NCBI GenBank assembly: GCA_017527435.1
Contig: JAFXQB010000025.1
Span: 1 to 64,000 of the forward strand
Length of the DNA: 64,000 nt
Origin: Salinivirgaceae bacterium
Lineage (GTDB): Bacteria > Bacteroidota > Bacteroidia > Bacteroidales > SZUA-534
Direction of reading: 5' to 3'
Under the pieces are notes generated by a model. It saw only the letters and a program-made list of their open reading frames with translations. It did not search any database and was not told the DNA's origin. Both the position numbers and the translations under genes were made by a program. Positions 37,901-47,665 of this stretch are shown piece by piece; positions within the stretch are counted from its first letter, which is position 1; the number at the start of each line of letters is the position of its first letter.

Positions 37901-40900
37901 TAGTGTTCCATCACCATCGTTTACTGGCAAATCAATATGTGGCCCGACTGACGATGGATACCTGATTGCTACTATTACAAGCGGTAACACCGTTGCATGG
38001 AGTATCCCGTCGGGTGTGCAAATAGTTGAAGAAGCAATTTCCGGAACAGAAGCAAAGGTAAAATTGGCTCTCACTGGTACAGCTTATGGCGATTATACAA
38101 TCGGTGTAGTTGAGTCGAATACAAACTGCAGCAGCAAGGAAGTTACCGCCACAGTTACCTTCCAGGCTAAACCGGTTATAGAGTTCAATGATTACGAAGC
38201 AACAATTTGCGCTGGTGAATCATATACTGTTGAAGTTAAAAAACACGAGAATTTCGACGGATATGTTTGGATTGCTTCTGATGGCGGAACTCTTGATTTG
38301 ACTGAAGAACACAAGGCAACTTATAATTCTAGTCTGCCTGCAACCGCATGGAAACAGGTGACAATCACAGCCAAACCGCAGAATGGATGCGACGCTTCAG
38401 GTGAGAAATCAATGACACTTACAGTGAATCCAAAACCGCAACCTGACATTTTACCCGCAACTGTTTGTGGTCTGGAATACGATTTGCCAGTTGCAGCACA
38501 GTCAGTAACAGGCATTACATCTAATTTGGCTTGGTCAACAACTTCAACAGAAGCTCATGTGACATCAACAAAGTTTGTTGCCGACAAAGAAGGTTCATTC
38601 CCATTGCGTTTGACAGAGCAGGTTGGTACATGCGAATCGGTGTATGACGAAGAGATGATAACTTTTGTCGCCAAGCCGACAGCCAATGCCGGAACTGACG
38701 ATGAAATCTGTGCCAGCGAATCTACTTATTCGTTATCAGCAACTGCCGAAAACTATTCAGCACTTGAATGGCGTTCGAGCAGCAATCCTTCGATTGTGTT
38801 CGGCACAACCTTGGACGCAATATACTCAATCACAAGTGATGATGTGGCTGCAGGAAGCGTAACCCTGACATTGACAGCAAAATCAAAAACCCCGTGCACA
38901 GTTGCCGATGATGCAACTTCATCAATAACCATTACCATCAAACCGCTTCCGGTTCCAGCCATAGGCGGTGATGCTGAAGTATGTGAAGGCAAACCCGGTA
39001 CTTACACTACCGATGAAGGAAAGAGTGATTACAAGTGGTTTGTTGACGGTGTTGAGCAGACAGGCGAGACATCAAAATCATTCACTTACACATGGCCGGC
39101 AGCCGGTCCACATAAAGTGTCGGTAAGCTACAACGATGGTTGTGAAGCCGCGGCACCCACGGAAATGGATGTTACAGTTCACGACTTGCCAGCAAGCATA
39201 TTGCCGTCAACCGAAACATCGTGCACCAACGGTAGCGTTGATTTGGACGCAACAGCAACTGGCGGTAGCGGCAGTTTCACTTACTCATGGACAGGCAATG
39301 GCGCTGATTATCTCAACGATAACAGCATTGCAAATCCGACATTTGCTTGTACGGTGGCAGGTACTTACACACTCATCTGCACCGTTAGCGATGCTAATTT
39401 CGGATGCTCAAAAGACTTTGAGATAACAATCGATAACCAGCAGGGCCCGACAGCCTTTGCCGGTAACGACACGACAATCTGCTACGGTGTCGACTACGAA
39501 ATCAAGGGTGCAACCGCCGAATTTGGCGACGTGCTTTGGACATCATCAGGCGATGGTTCATTCGACGATGATTCAAACATCAACGCAATCTATACGCCAG
39601 GTCCAGATGATTTGACGGCAGGTTCGGTAACCCTGACACTCACCACTACAAGCGCCACTTGTGGCATCGCTACTGATGAAAGGATTGTCTCAATTTTACC
39701 TGAATTTACGATTGGCATTGGTACACTTAAGCCCTTCTCAATTGGTCCTTCAACAAAAATCAAAGTGAGTGTGAAAGGAAATTATGCAACGGCTTATGGC
39801 ATTCAGTTCTATTTGGTATCACCTGACGGAACACACAAGGTGAAGCTGTATAACCATACTGAAGATCACAATAATAGCTTGAAACCATGGGCTTCTAATG
39901 CAGGAAACTTCGATTTCATATTCACAACTGAATCTGACGTTGATTTCTTCAACCAGATGAAAACATGGGCTTTCGGCGCCGATGTTAATGGTACGTTCGG
40001 AATCACTGGAGACTGGAGCGAAATTTATGGTTTGAATCCAGCCGAAGGTGGTTGGGCTGTTGAAGTTGGTAGCGATTACTCTGACGGAGTTGGTAAATTG
40101 CAACATGCGGTAATTAGCTTTACCGATGTCAATTTAGAAGGCAAAATGCAAACTTTGACATTCGATTCGAAAGAGTTGAATCCAAGTGCTTTGATACCTA
40201 ACACTCACACTATTAGCTACATTTCGCCAATAGGTTTGCGCGAAAGCTGCTACGGTGCTTGCGACGCTCATGCTGTAGCCAAGGCCATCGGCGGTTCGGG
40301 CGCCATTGTGAAGTGGGAGTGGGCTCGCGACGAAAACTTTACTGAAGAGTATTACGTTGGCGGAACATACGAAACCGATACTCTCGACCTTTGCAGAGGA
40401 ATCTACTATGTCCGCGCAACCGACGCTATGGGTTGCGTAGCTGTTATTAAGGTTGAAGTTGGCTCGCCCGATAAAATCCATATCAGCCAGGATGCTCTCA
40501 GCGATGTTACTTGCCATAGCGGCAGCGACGGTGTCGCAACATTCTCGGCAACCAAAGAGCTGATTTCTCATTTCGACTTTGATGTGGCCGGTTACACCGC
40601 TACATCAGCTGACGACTTCTCGGCAAGCTTCACCACACTGCCGTTTGGCAATAAATACAAAGTGATTGTAACAGACGAAGACGGTTGCCAGGATTCTTTG
40701 GATTTCAGCATCGGCCAACCCGACACTCTGATGGTTACCAACACCAATGTCACACTGGCAACATCTTGCACAGTTAACAATGGCGCAGTAACATTCACAG
40801 TAACTGGCGGTAAGGTTGAAGGCGACTACCATATGGAATATATGGGTCTGCCACAAGACCAGCCTGACTTGGTAATCAACCAGGCCACTCTTACGGCAAC

Positions 40901-43900
40901 CGGCCTTTCAGGTGCCAGTGGAATCAAATTCCGTATCTACGATGCCGGAACATTCGATGCACTTGACTTTGATAAAGGTTGCTTTATCGATACCACAATA
41001 TCGACCGTGGCCGAAGGAATGACGATAACACTTGCTGATCTTAAAGCCAACTCGTGCAACGGCGACGACAACGCTTCAATTACCGTATCGGTAACGAATG
41101 GCTCGGGTGACTACACATACGAATGGTCTGATGGAAACGGTGTGATTGCAACCACAGCCGAACCGACCATGTCTGGCTTGACCGCAGGAACATATACCGT
41201 TAAGGTTACAGATAACACTTCGTTCTGCGACGCCATAAGCGATCCGATAGACGTTGTTGATCCCGCAGAGATTGTAATAACCAAGACCATCACTGCACTG
41301 CCTAAGTGCTTGGGTGACGAAACAGCTACCTTCTCAATCACAGCCGAAGGCGGTTCGGGCAATCTGACTTATGCTTGGCAGAAAGACGGCGTCAGCATCG
41401 ACAATGCTACAAACTCGTTCGAGAATGTAGGTGCAGGCGTGTATACAGTAATAGTATCTGACGGTGCATGCGAAGCTAAAGACACCATTAAAGTTGTTGA
41501 ACCTACAAGCAAGCTTGTCATTCTTGACGTTGTTACTACCGAATCGGAGTGCGCAACGCCGACAGGTACCGCAATAGCAACAGTTACAGGCGGAGAAGGA
41601 AATTACACATACACTTGGACATCGCTTACCGACGGTTCAGAGTGGAACGGACCAAGCCCGGTTGCAATGGGTGCCGATATGTACGAAATTGTTGTTGAAG
41701 ACGGTTTGGGATGTAAGGTTGATTCAATAGTTGAAGTTCAAGACAATGGAACACTTAAATTATCTGTAATCAACAAAGTTGGAGTTCTTTGCCTGGAACG
41801 TTGCACAGGTTCGGCAAAACTTGGCCGTGTATACGACGAAGACAATGTTTACGACCACTCTGAATTGTATATCTGGTGGAACGGCGTTCAAACTGACGAC
41901 GATAAGAGCATCACTTTGTGCAATGGTGTCAATACCGTGAAGGTTAAGAGCATCGCCAATGGTTGTAGCAAAGTTGACACATTCAAACTTAAAGATAACC
42001 GCGCCTTGAAGGTTGAAATCCATCGCGATCCCGATTTGAGTACTTCGGGCAGCTGCAATGGTGCTATCACAGCAATAGGCAAGGGTGGCGTTCCGGGTTA
42101 TACCTACACTTGGGCCGATGCCAGCGGCAACCCGATTGAGGCTGATGCCAACGAACCTAACACCATCTATCTGCTTTGCGAAGGCGATTATATGCTGCAC
42201 ATGGAAGACAACAATCCTGATGGTTGCTCAATCGATACCGTTATCACTATAGAGCATCGTCCGCTGACTTACAAACTTGTTCAAGTATCGGCAACAGCAT
42301 GCTACGGTGGCAGCGACGGTGCTATTGAGATTGAAGGTGTCGGTGGTTATTATGAGCCATACACCTACAAGTGGGGTAGCCCGATGTGGCCTGCTGACTC
42401 TGTAGCTGAAGGCGCATTGATTACAGGTTTGAAAGCCGGAAAATATGGATTCACCATCTCGCAGCGCAATGGTACCATTTCGATAACTGATACAATTACA
42501 GTCACTCAGCCTACCGACAGCCTGCTGGCTCAGTTTGTGGCTATCGGAACACCTTGCTACGAGACTGTTGGTGCAATCAGCATTAAGAAGACAATAGGCG
42601 GTAACGCCCCATTCACCTATACTTTCAGCAATACCGAGTGGACTGATAATATTGTTAAAGTATCAGATGACGGTAAAGCTGACATTACTGGTCTGGCAAC
42701 CGACAACTACGGCTTGTATGTAGTTGACGCACGTGGTTGCGAGTACAAGACAATTGTTGAAGTTCCCGACTTGTCGGAATTCCGAATTGAACTTGTGGCT
42801 CAGGAAACACGTTGCTATGGTGAGAATAGCGGTGAAGTTTCGGTAACAGCTACGAGCGAGAACGGTGGATTCCAGTATGAATGGACAGGCCGCACCGAAA
42901 CAACCGAGAAAATCTCAGGCCTGACTGCCGGAACCTATACAGTTAAGGTAACCGATAACAAGAACTGCGTCAAAGTTGATTCAATTGAAGTTGCCCAACC
43001 TGAAAAAATCAACTTCGCAATCGCCAATACAGCTGCAAGCAGTTGCTACAACACAACTGACGCTGTGATTGCAATTGACACCATCAAGGGTAGGACTGGT
43101 TCGATGGTTAAATTCCACTTCATGCCTGATAATGGCGGCGCAGTCAGCTTCGACTCAACCAGAACTATGGCAAATGTGACATTCACAGACTTGCTGACAG
43201 CTGGTGGTTATAAGGTTTTGGCTTACGACGCTAAAGGTTGCCCAAGCGACACCGTTAGCCTGGCCATAATGTCAGAGCGTCCAGAAATCACGATAAGTAA
43301 TATAGCCGATGACGAGCCTGACTGCTACAACTACACTGCTGATGGAAAACTTTCATACGGTAAGATTACAGTTACCGCCATTGCAATGGTTACAAGCCAG
43401 GTATCGTCGACCATTACCGATCTTAAGCAGTACTACCAGATTGACGGTGGTGATGTTCAGGAAGCACATATCTTCGATAAGGTTACTGCAGGACCGCACA
43501 CCATCACAGTTGGATTCGGCGACACTCTGCTCTGCCCGGTAGTGATTGAGCATAAGCTTGGCAGCAAGAGCAGCCTGCGTGCAGACGCATCATTCAAGAA
43601 CGATGAGAAGTTGATCTTCGCCTGCCCGAGCGACGAACTGACCGCCAAGGTGAAATCGGAAGTTACGTTCAACAGCTTTAAGTTCTACGCTTTGACTGAT
43701 GAAGAGCTTGAGAGCGAAGATGTTGAAGAATCGCAGCCGACACCGGCAGACACAACATCTGCCAATATTACTGACACAACCAATGTGGCTGATTCGGCAA
43801 TCGCTTACAGGTTCAACCGCTACATCCGCTTCCGCGACGATTCGGTACCTGGAACAGACACAACGGGCACAGTTTCTGTTGATACAACATCGACCGAACC

Positions 43901-44810
43901 TGCTACAGTAACTATTCCGGAAGAAAAGAAGCCAGTCTACAACCATGGCAATAGCATCAGTGGCGAGAATGTCACAATGTTTGCCGAAGGTAGTGGAAGT
44001 GCTACCGAAGCATGGGCCGATGCATTCATGCCTTACGGTGGCGCGACAACCTACTACTTCGAGATTGCCGACAATCAGTGCGTGGCCATCGACTCGATTA
44101 GAGCCATCACAATGCGCCCGACCGAGAAACTGACGGCAACCATTTCGATGGACGATGCTACAAGCGACGAGCTCTTCATTGCCGGCGAGTATGAAGTTCC
44201 GGAAGGCGGTCTGCTGACACTCGAAGCCAACCAGCTACAGTTCGATAACATGCCAGTTGAGTTTGTATATTCAGAGAACGCATTGTGGACTTGGGATTGG
44301 GCACCTGCCGACAAGCTCAACGCCGAAGGTTCAGGCCTGCGCTATGAGTCGACAAACGACGGCAACCCGATAGTTGCACAGTCGTTCGGCAAGGTGATGG
44401 TTAAGGTTCGCGACAGCGTGACATTCGAAGTGGACGCGCAATTCAAAGACTCGCTTTACAGCGTCACCGATCTGGGTTGCAACTACTACGACAATGTCAT
44501 CGTCAACTCGATAAGCGGAATCCATCCGGCTGACGTGTTCACACCGAATGGCGACGAGTATAATGAGACTTGGAAGATTGAAGGTCTTGCATCTTACGAT
44601 AAAGTCACAATCTACGTGTTCAACCGCTGGGGCGGCCGTGTATGGCAATATTCGGGCACCGGAAAAGAGTATTCCGACGCTAATCAGTGGAACGGACGCA
44701 ATGAGAAGAACAAACCGGTTCCGTCGGGTACCTACTACTACGTTATCCAATGCAGCGATGGTATCCTTGGTGGAAAGAAAGTTACAGGACCTGTTACAGT
44801 TATAAGGTAA
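34938..44810 (+). CDS. giant SprB-like cell-surface adhesin with T9SS type B sorting domain
   Basis: 3290 residues. Signal peptide MKRHIFTVSILLVAAQLFGQ, then the mature start ESRFWVGGSGKWSDTNHWA, typical of T9SS cargo. Residues about 330-1580 hold PKD-like/Ig-like beta modules, many with a conserved CG (for example VCGLSTIATAVPSLGG). A P-domain-like block lies near 1590-1740 (KVSVKGNYATAYGIQFYLVSPDGTHK). About a dozen SprB-type repeats follow (about 1755-2790; pattern SC-G..GAI.....GG...YTYTW..., GL.AGTYTVKVTDNKNC). The end (IHPADVFTPNGDEYNETWKI...VFNRWGGRVW...KPVPSGTYYYVI) is the gliding motility-associated C-terminal, type B sorting domain. The protein is probably exported by T9SS and displayed with the help of the adjacent PorP/SprF protein. 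Role: adhesion or gliding, not provable here. Confidence 0.9.
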   Translation: MKRHIFTVSILLVAAQLFGQESRFWVGGSGKWSDTNHWAVTSGGEPGAALPESGTSVVFDENSFSGDKNTVTLKDAVVIGSLTATNADFAFSGKKDLTIGGSINTDANADFGKLRGSLVLSGNGDNTVSIASRLEGGIVIDGGNWTLQSDLTTEGNITLKSGSLNTAGYNVTCAVFSATENATALNIENSTVTCDKWDFGVASNLTFEAAGSQILIRNEFFKNFLSARNLAYNLVRSYDLAASKDDPVLDLDLKPIHVSCPSNADNLKNDGGVLVTVDGGTGDYNLVLGYLDAVSHEFVWLDEFYGNAHPFENLEAGSYSAGFSPDGKKVTIATVNVGYANPDFKINIDIKADAVCWGDDIELSYTASGGTGVGTYSQQWRKTGYLGIFSNAEQITAAPQASYTVTITDGKGCKFASAPFLYAPWFRELGQNDNYDHGPGRIIGKASAQETCANKESGVITVSDVDGGTAPYTYSATLGGTTYDFPAGEASLEGLPAGEYTITITDSEGCTDRTNFARVYDDPSDYPEEIKAEVKTIPAPEANAGSDDKVCLAEGSYTVLKSNGVEAKNHDKGAILWEVDDPSLATIASGADTETPTLNLLAAGTVTLTMTVTNGTCDAVSDDMELKIVATPEPKITSTNHPVCGLTETISANASMGGTLVAERIGGTGAGNVTIDGLNVTVTQPGEYIFRVAETETEAGCVGYSDKEGTGAEKTVTLNFYNEPTVSFTPNNGETCGTTPVTITPTIENEESILWEHNGSGTLTASADKKSATYTPSAMDATNNVIIKVTVGNGVCADKSANYTLKVKPVPTVSINPIGAGSNGDVCGLSTIATAVPSLGGNLTWNNGGDATFVVTPATATTANLSGDNGVTYGLTVVEEKDGCLSEPSAVVYVTFHADPTLTLSDPIDVCGTDPATATATATNNTTLTWSKDDAIYKGTLETTGTASSMTATYTPDASDAGKDVTLTATITTAACGTLTKDYTFHVNSVPSPSFTGKSICGPTDDGYLIATITSGNTVAWSIPSGVQIVEEAISGTEAKVKLALTGTAYGDYTIGVVESNTNCSSKEVTATVTFQAKPVIEFNDYEATICAGESYTVEVKKHENFDGYVWIASDGGTLDLTEEHKATYNSSLPATAWKQVTITAKPQNGCDASGEKSMTLTVNPKPQPDILPATVCGLEYDLPVAAQSVTGITSNLAWSTTSTEAHVTSTKFVADKEGSFPLRLTEQVGTCESVYDEEMITFVAKPTANAGTDDEICASESTYSLSATAENYSALEWRSSSNPSIVFGTTLDAIYSITSDDVAAGSVTLTLTAKSKTPCTVADDATSSITITIKPLPVPAIGGDAEVCEGKPGTYTTDEGKSDYKWFVDGVEQTGETSKSFTYTWPAAGPHKVSVSYNDGCEAAAPTEMDVTVHDLPASILPSTETSCTNGSVDLDATATGGSGSFTYSWTGNGADYLNDNSIANPTFACTVAGTYTLICTVSDANFGCSKDFEITIDNQQGPTAFAGNDTTICYGVDYEIKGATAEFGDVLWTSSGDGSFDDDSNINAIYTPGPDDLTAGSVTLTLTTTSATCGIATDERIVSILPEFTIGIGTLKPFSIGPSTKIKVSVKGNYATAYGIQFYLVSPDGTHKVKLYNHTEDHNNSLKPWASNAGNFDFIFTTESDVDFFNQMKTWAFGADVNGTFGITGDWSEIYGLNPAEGGWAVEVGSDYSDGVGKLQHAVISFTDVNLEGKMQTLTFDSKELNPSALIPNTHTISYISPIGLRESCYGACDAHAVAKAIGGSGAIVKWEWARDENFTEEYYVGGTYETDTLDLCRGIYYVRATDAMGCVAVIKVEVGSPDKIHISQDALSDVTCHSGSDGVATFSATKELISHFDFDVAGYTATSADDFSASFTTLPFGNKYKVIVTDEDGCQDSLDFSIGQPDTLMVTNTNVTLATSCTVNNGAVTFTVTGGKVEGDYHMEYMGLPQDQPDLVINQATLTATGLSGASGIKFRIYDAGTFDALDFDKGCFIDTTISTVAEGMTITLADLKANSCNGDDNASITVSVTNGSGDYTYEWSDGNGVIATTAEPTMSGLTAGTYTVKVTDNTSFCDAISDPIDVVDPAEIVITKTITALPKCLGDETATFSITAEGGSGNLTYAWQKDGVSIDNATNSFENVGAGVYTVIVSDGACEAKDTIKVVEPTSKLVILDVVTTESECATPTGTAIATVTGGEGNYTYTWTSLTDGSEWNGPSPVAMGADMYEIVVEDGLGCKVDSIVEVQDNGTLKLSVINKVGVLCLERCTGSAKLGRVYDEDNVYDHSELYIWWNGVQTDDDKSITLCNGVNTVKVKSIANGCSKVDTFKLKDNRALKVEIHRDPDLSTSGSCNGAITAIGKGGVPGYTYTWADASGNPIEADANEPNTIYLLCEGDYMLHMEDNNPDGCSIDTVITIEHRPLTYKLVQVSATACYGGSDGAIEIEGVGGYYEPYTYKWGSPMWPADSVAEGALITGLKAGKYGFTISQRNGTISITDTITVTQPTDSLLAQFVAIGTPCYETVGAISIKKTIGGNAPFTYTFSNTEWTDNIVKVSDDGKADITGLATDNYGLYVVDARGCEYKTIVEVPDLSEFRIELVAQETRCYGENSGEVSVTATSENGGFQYEWTGRTETTEKISGLTAGTYTVKVTDNKNCVKVDSIEVAQPEKINFAIANTAASSCYNTTDAVIAIDTIKGRTGSMVKFHFMPDNGGAVSFDSTRTMANVTFTDLLTAGGYKVLAYDAKGCPSDTVSLAIMSERPEITISNIADDEPDCYNYTADGKLSYGKITVTAIAMVTSQVSSTITDLKQYYQIDGGDVQEAHIFDKVTAGPHTITVGFGDTLLCPVVIEHKLGSKSSLRADASFKNDEKLIFACPSDELTAKVKSEVTFNSFKFYALTDEELESEDVEESQPTPADTTSANITDTTNVADSAIAYRFNRYIRFRDDSVPGTDTTGTVSVDTTSTEPATVTIPEEKKPVYNHGNSISGENVTMFAEGSGSATEAWADAFMPYGGATTYYFEIADNQCVAIDSIRAITMRPTEKLTATISMDDATSDELFIAGEYEVPEGGLLTLEANQLQFDNMPVEFVYSENALWTWDWAPADKLNAEGSGLRYESTNDGNPIVAQSFGKVMVKVRDSVTFEVDAQFKDSLYSVTDLGCNYYDNVIVNSISGIHPADVFTPNGDEYNETWKIEGLASYDKVTIYVFNRWGGRVWQYSGTGKEYSDANQWNGRNEKNKPVPSGTYYYVIQCSDGILGGKKVTGPVTVIR

Positions 44811-44817
44811 TACAGTT

Positions 44818-45771
44818 ATGAAAAGGATTATTTTAACCGTATTTGCTGGGGCTCTACTTGCAGTCCCGACGGCCAAAGCACAGTTACTGCCGCAATTCTC
44901 GCAGTACATGTTCAACGAGTATGTGCTTAACCCTGCTATTGGCGGCACAAGCGACTATTGGCAGATTAAGACGAACTACCGCTATCAGTTTGCCGGCGTG
45001 AAGGACGCACCGCAGACCTATATGCTCGGCGGTTACGGACCGCACAAGGTGATGCCAATGGGCTACGGTGGCTACATCTTCAACGATGTGACCGGACCAA
45101 TCGGCAACATGGGCGCCTACGGCTCGTACAGTTATAATCTGCGCATCACGGGCGACATCCGCATATCGGCTGGTCTGTTTGTGGGTATTGTTCAGCAGAA
45201 AGTCGATTTGTCCGACATCAACGTCCAGCTCAACGAAGGTGAGAACGGATTCCAGAACACGGTTTACAAGAAGGTTTATCCTGACGGCTCACTCGGTGTC
45301 TATCTCTACACATCGCAGTACTACGCAGGTATCTCGTTCAACCACTTGTTCTTCAACAATATGTCGTTGCTCGACAAGTACGATGGCGATTACCTTGTGA
45401 AAGACGGCCGCGTGAAACCGCACTTCTACATCCAGGGCGGCTACAAGTACAACATCGACCGTAACTTCGACCTTGAGCCGTCGATCCTTATCAAAACTGT
45501 ACCGCACTACGATTTCATGACTGATATCAACTGCCGCGTCATCTATCAGAAGATGGTTTGGGGCGGTTTGGGATTCCGCTACAACTTCAAGAATCCTGAA
45601 GCAGTGATTGTGTTTGTGGGCTATAACTACAACGATATGATCAACATCGGCTACTCATACGATTTGACCATTTCGAAGTTGAGCTCGTCGAGCTACGGTT
45701 CGCATGAGATTATGCTCGGCGTCAAGTTCGAAGACATCCGCAAGTCGAAATCGAAACGTAAGATCAGATAA
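44818..45771 (+). CDS. PorP/SprF family T9SS outer-membrane protein
   Basis: 317 residues, with a signal peptide (MKRIILTVFAGALLAVPTAKAQ). The mature start LLPQFSQYMFNEYVLNPAIGG is the PorP/SprF signature, followed by beta-barrel strands such as YGSYSYNLRITGDIRISAGLFVGI and YYAGISFNHLFFNN. Members are needed to secrete or attach type B T9SS cargo, and genes are usually paired with one large SprB-like partner. Here it starts 7 bp after the giant gene, so the pair is co-transcribed and is likely a dedicated cargo/anchor unit. A terminator follows the stop. Confidence 0.93.
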   Translation: MKRIILTVFAGALLAVPTAKAQLLPQFSQYMFNEYVLNPAIGGTSDYWQIKTNYRYQFAGVKDAPQTYMLGGYGPHKVMPMGYGGYIFNDVTGPIGNMGAYGSYSYNLRITGDIRISAGLFVGIVQQKVDLSDINVQLNEGENGFQNTVYKKVYPDGSLGVYLYTSQYYAGISFNHLFFNNMSLLDKYDGDYLVKDGRVKPHFYIQGGYKYNIDRNFDLEPSILIKTVPHYDFMTDINCRVIYQKMVWGGLGFRYNFKNPEAVIVFVGYNYNDMINIGYSYDLTISKLSSSSYGSHEIMLGVKFEDIRKSKSKRKIR

Positions 45772-45779
45772 ACTTAAGA

Positions 45780-45812
45780 TAAAGGCTGCCGTGAACGTGC
45801 GGTGGCCTTTTT
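45780..45812 (+). terminator. terminator after porP/sprF
   Basis: aaaggc and gccttt with inner gccg/cggt pairing around tgaacgt, followed by T6. Confidence 0.7.
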
Positions 45813-45853
45813 TGTTTTGAGTCCATGTGACTGAATCGTATTGAGATATTGAC

Positions 45854-46237
45854 ATGAAAATGCTGAGAATTTGTTTGTTGGTTCTGATGGCGGCGCTTGC
45901 CATTCAGTCGTGCTCACACAAAGACGGCAACCGTCCCGAGATTAAAAAGGACAAGCTGGTTGACGTGCTTGTCGACATCCACCTGACCGAAGGCTATCTG
46001 TCGTACTCTGGCAGCCGCATCGACCACAACCGTGACCGCATTGAAGGCGCCTATGGCTATGTGCTTCGCAAATATGACATAACCCCAAAGCAGTTTAGCA
46101 ACACCATGAAGTACTATAGCAACCATCTGGGCGACTATGAGCAACTCTACAATAAGGTGATTGAGAAACTCACCAAAATGGAAACCGAAAACCTGAGCGC
46201 GCCCGATAATCCCCGCCGTGATGATACCGAAGAATGA
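45854..46237 (+). CDS. DUF4296 lipoprotein
   Basis: 127 residues. The lipobox-like IQSC is at residues 18-21 (MKMLRICLLVLMAALAIQSC-SHKD). The core KKDKLVDVLVDIHLTEGYLS and LRKYDITPKQFSNTMKYYSNH is the DUF4296 pattern, a small helical lipoprotein domain common in Bacteroidota. It follows the SprB-like/PorP pair but after a terminator, so it may be separate. Function unknown. Confidence 0.85.
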   Translation: MKMLRICLLVLMAALAIQSCSHKDGNRPEIKKDKLVDVLVDIHLTEGYLSYSGSRIDHNRDRIEGAYGYVLRKYDITPKQFSNTMKYYSNHLGDYEQLYNKVIEKLTKMETENLSAPDNPRRDDTEE

Positions 46238-46277
46238 TCGTGATGGGAAGACGAAGGAATAGTATTGTTAATCCAGT

Positions 46278-47594
46278 CTATAGGTTCAAAACAACATCGG
46301 CTAGTATTTCTGCACCGCCCCTTCTCGAAAACTTTTCTTCGCCAACAGTGTTGCAAGCGATGTTTCCTGTCTTTTGGAACTCGTCGTACAAATCGGCCAG
46401 CACACTCAGCAGATGGTTTTTGTCTTTTACAATCACACCCGAATGTGTGGCGTTAATTAGGTCTTCCTGCAGATGGGTGCTCAATCCGGCTATTTCTTCT
46501 GTAGGATAGTACATTTCTTTGAGTTGGCGGGCTTCGCTGTCGTCGGAATAGCAGAGCAGTATCTTGCGTTTCAAGCCCAGATAATCGTATATTTTGGTTC
46601 CCGTGAAAGAGTAGTAGTTGAATAGCAGCATAACATTATGTTTCGCCAACTGCTGCATCAGCAGACTATTATTCATCCGTGGAATAACATGCACTTTCCC
46701 AATCAGATTCTGGAACTTACCGGTCAGCAATGAATTCAATTCGTCGGCATTGTTTATCCCGAAGAAGTTCAATTCGAATTTTGGCTTTGTAGCAGAATCG
46801 GCAAAAAGCGAAAAACAATGCAGCGCGCTCTCAAGCGGGTGCCACTTGTAGATGGTGCCGACAAAGGCGAATCTCAAACAATCGTTTTTCTGACTAATCC
46901 CTGATACCGCATTTATGGCGTCGGGGTTATAGCCGTTGGGGATAATGTGGAAAGGTTTGTGCACATTGGTTCCTATCTGCTTCCGGAAGAAATCATCAAC
47001 AGTAATGACACATTCGGCGTTGGCTGTAAATAGCCTTTCATAATACTTGTTTAATTTGCCAAACCATTTGTTTCGGTTCCTGTTTTCAGTCCACGGGTCG
47101 CGGTAGTCGGCAATCCACGGAATGTTGTGCTTCCGGCTCAGGGCCGACGCATATTTGAACAACACAAACGGTTCACCGGTGGCAATTATAGCATCAACCT
47201 TATTGTTTTTCAAGTAATTTTTCGCACCGCGATAAACACACGATTTCGGTCCGACAAAAAACAGGTATTGCGCAAACTCATAGAAAGCCGTAACCGCCTT
47301 TCGCACAAGCGCAAAACGGTTTTTGCCGTATTTGAGCATCAGCCGGTTAGCCAGATTCGGCTTGTACGGCGTGCGGATTATGGTGCCGCATTCGGTCTCT
47401 TCAACAAGCGTCTCACGGGATGAGCCTGGTGCAATATAGTCGAGCTCGTTGCCATAGACATTGCCCCACTGCCGCGTGACAACAACTGGCTCAACACCAA
47501 ATTCTTTCAGATACTTATACCACGCATAAGGCCGCAAGCCACCCACTGAAACGTATGGTGGAAAATCGTAGGCCAATATGAGAAGATGTTTCAT
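46278..47594 (-). CDS. family 4 glycosyltransferase
   Basis: 438 residues, GT-B fold. N-terminal LLILAYDFPPYVSVGGLRPYAWYKYLKEFG with a glycine-rich loop, acceptor-domain signature WIADYRDPWTEN (about residue 172), then the linker CVITVDDFFRKQI and IPNGYNPDAI. The C-terminal domain (RFAFVGTIYKWHPLESAL, YYSFTGTKIYDYLGLKRKILLC) contains the nucleotide-sugar site with a substitution of the usual E-x7-E. It probably adds a sugar to a lipid-linked surface polysaccharide. It is the last gene of the minus-strand glycan locus. ATPase A lies just upstream. Confidence 0.85.
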   Translation of the reverse strand: MKHLLILAYDFPPYVSVGGLRPYAWYKYLKEFGVEPVVVTRQWGNVYGNELDYIAPGSSRETLVEETECGTIIRTPYKPNLANRLMLKYGKNRFALVRKAVTAFYEFAQYLFFVGPKSCVYRGAKNYLKNNKVDAIIATGEPFVLFKYASALSRKHNIPWIADYRDPWTENRNRNKWFGKLNKYYERLFTANAECVITVDDFFRKQIGTNVHKPFHIIPNGYNPDAINAVSGISQKNDCLRFAFVGTIYKWHPLESALHCFSLFADSATKPKFELNFFGINNADELNSLLTGKFQNLIGKVHVIPRMNNSLLMQQLAKHNVMLLFNYYSFTGTKIYDYLGLKRKILLCYSDDSEARQLKEMYYPTEEIAGLSTHLQEDLINATHSGVIVKDKNHLLSVLADLYDEFQKTGNIACNTVGEEKFSRRGGAEILADVVLNL

Positions 47595-47665
47595 AACTCA
47601 AACTCTAGCATTGTCTTTGCAAAGGTTGTATAATTTTCACTGTATCATAGATTCATCAAACATAC

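Noticed and set aside
46234..46509. 91-codon plus-strand ORF overlapping the GT4 gene
   Set aside because: It overlaps a well-supported glycosyltransferase on the other strand and shows no domain.
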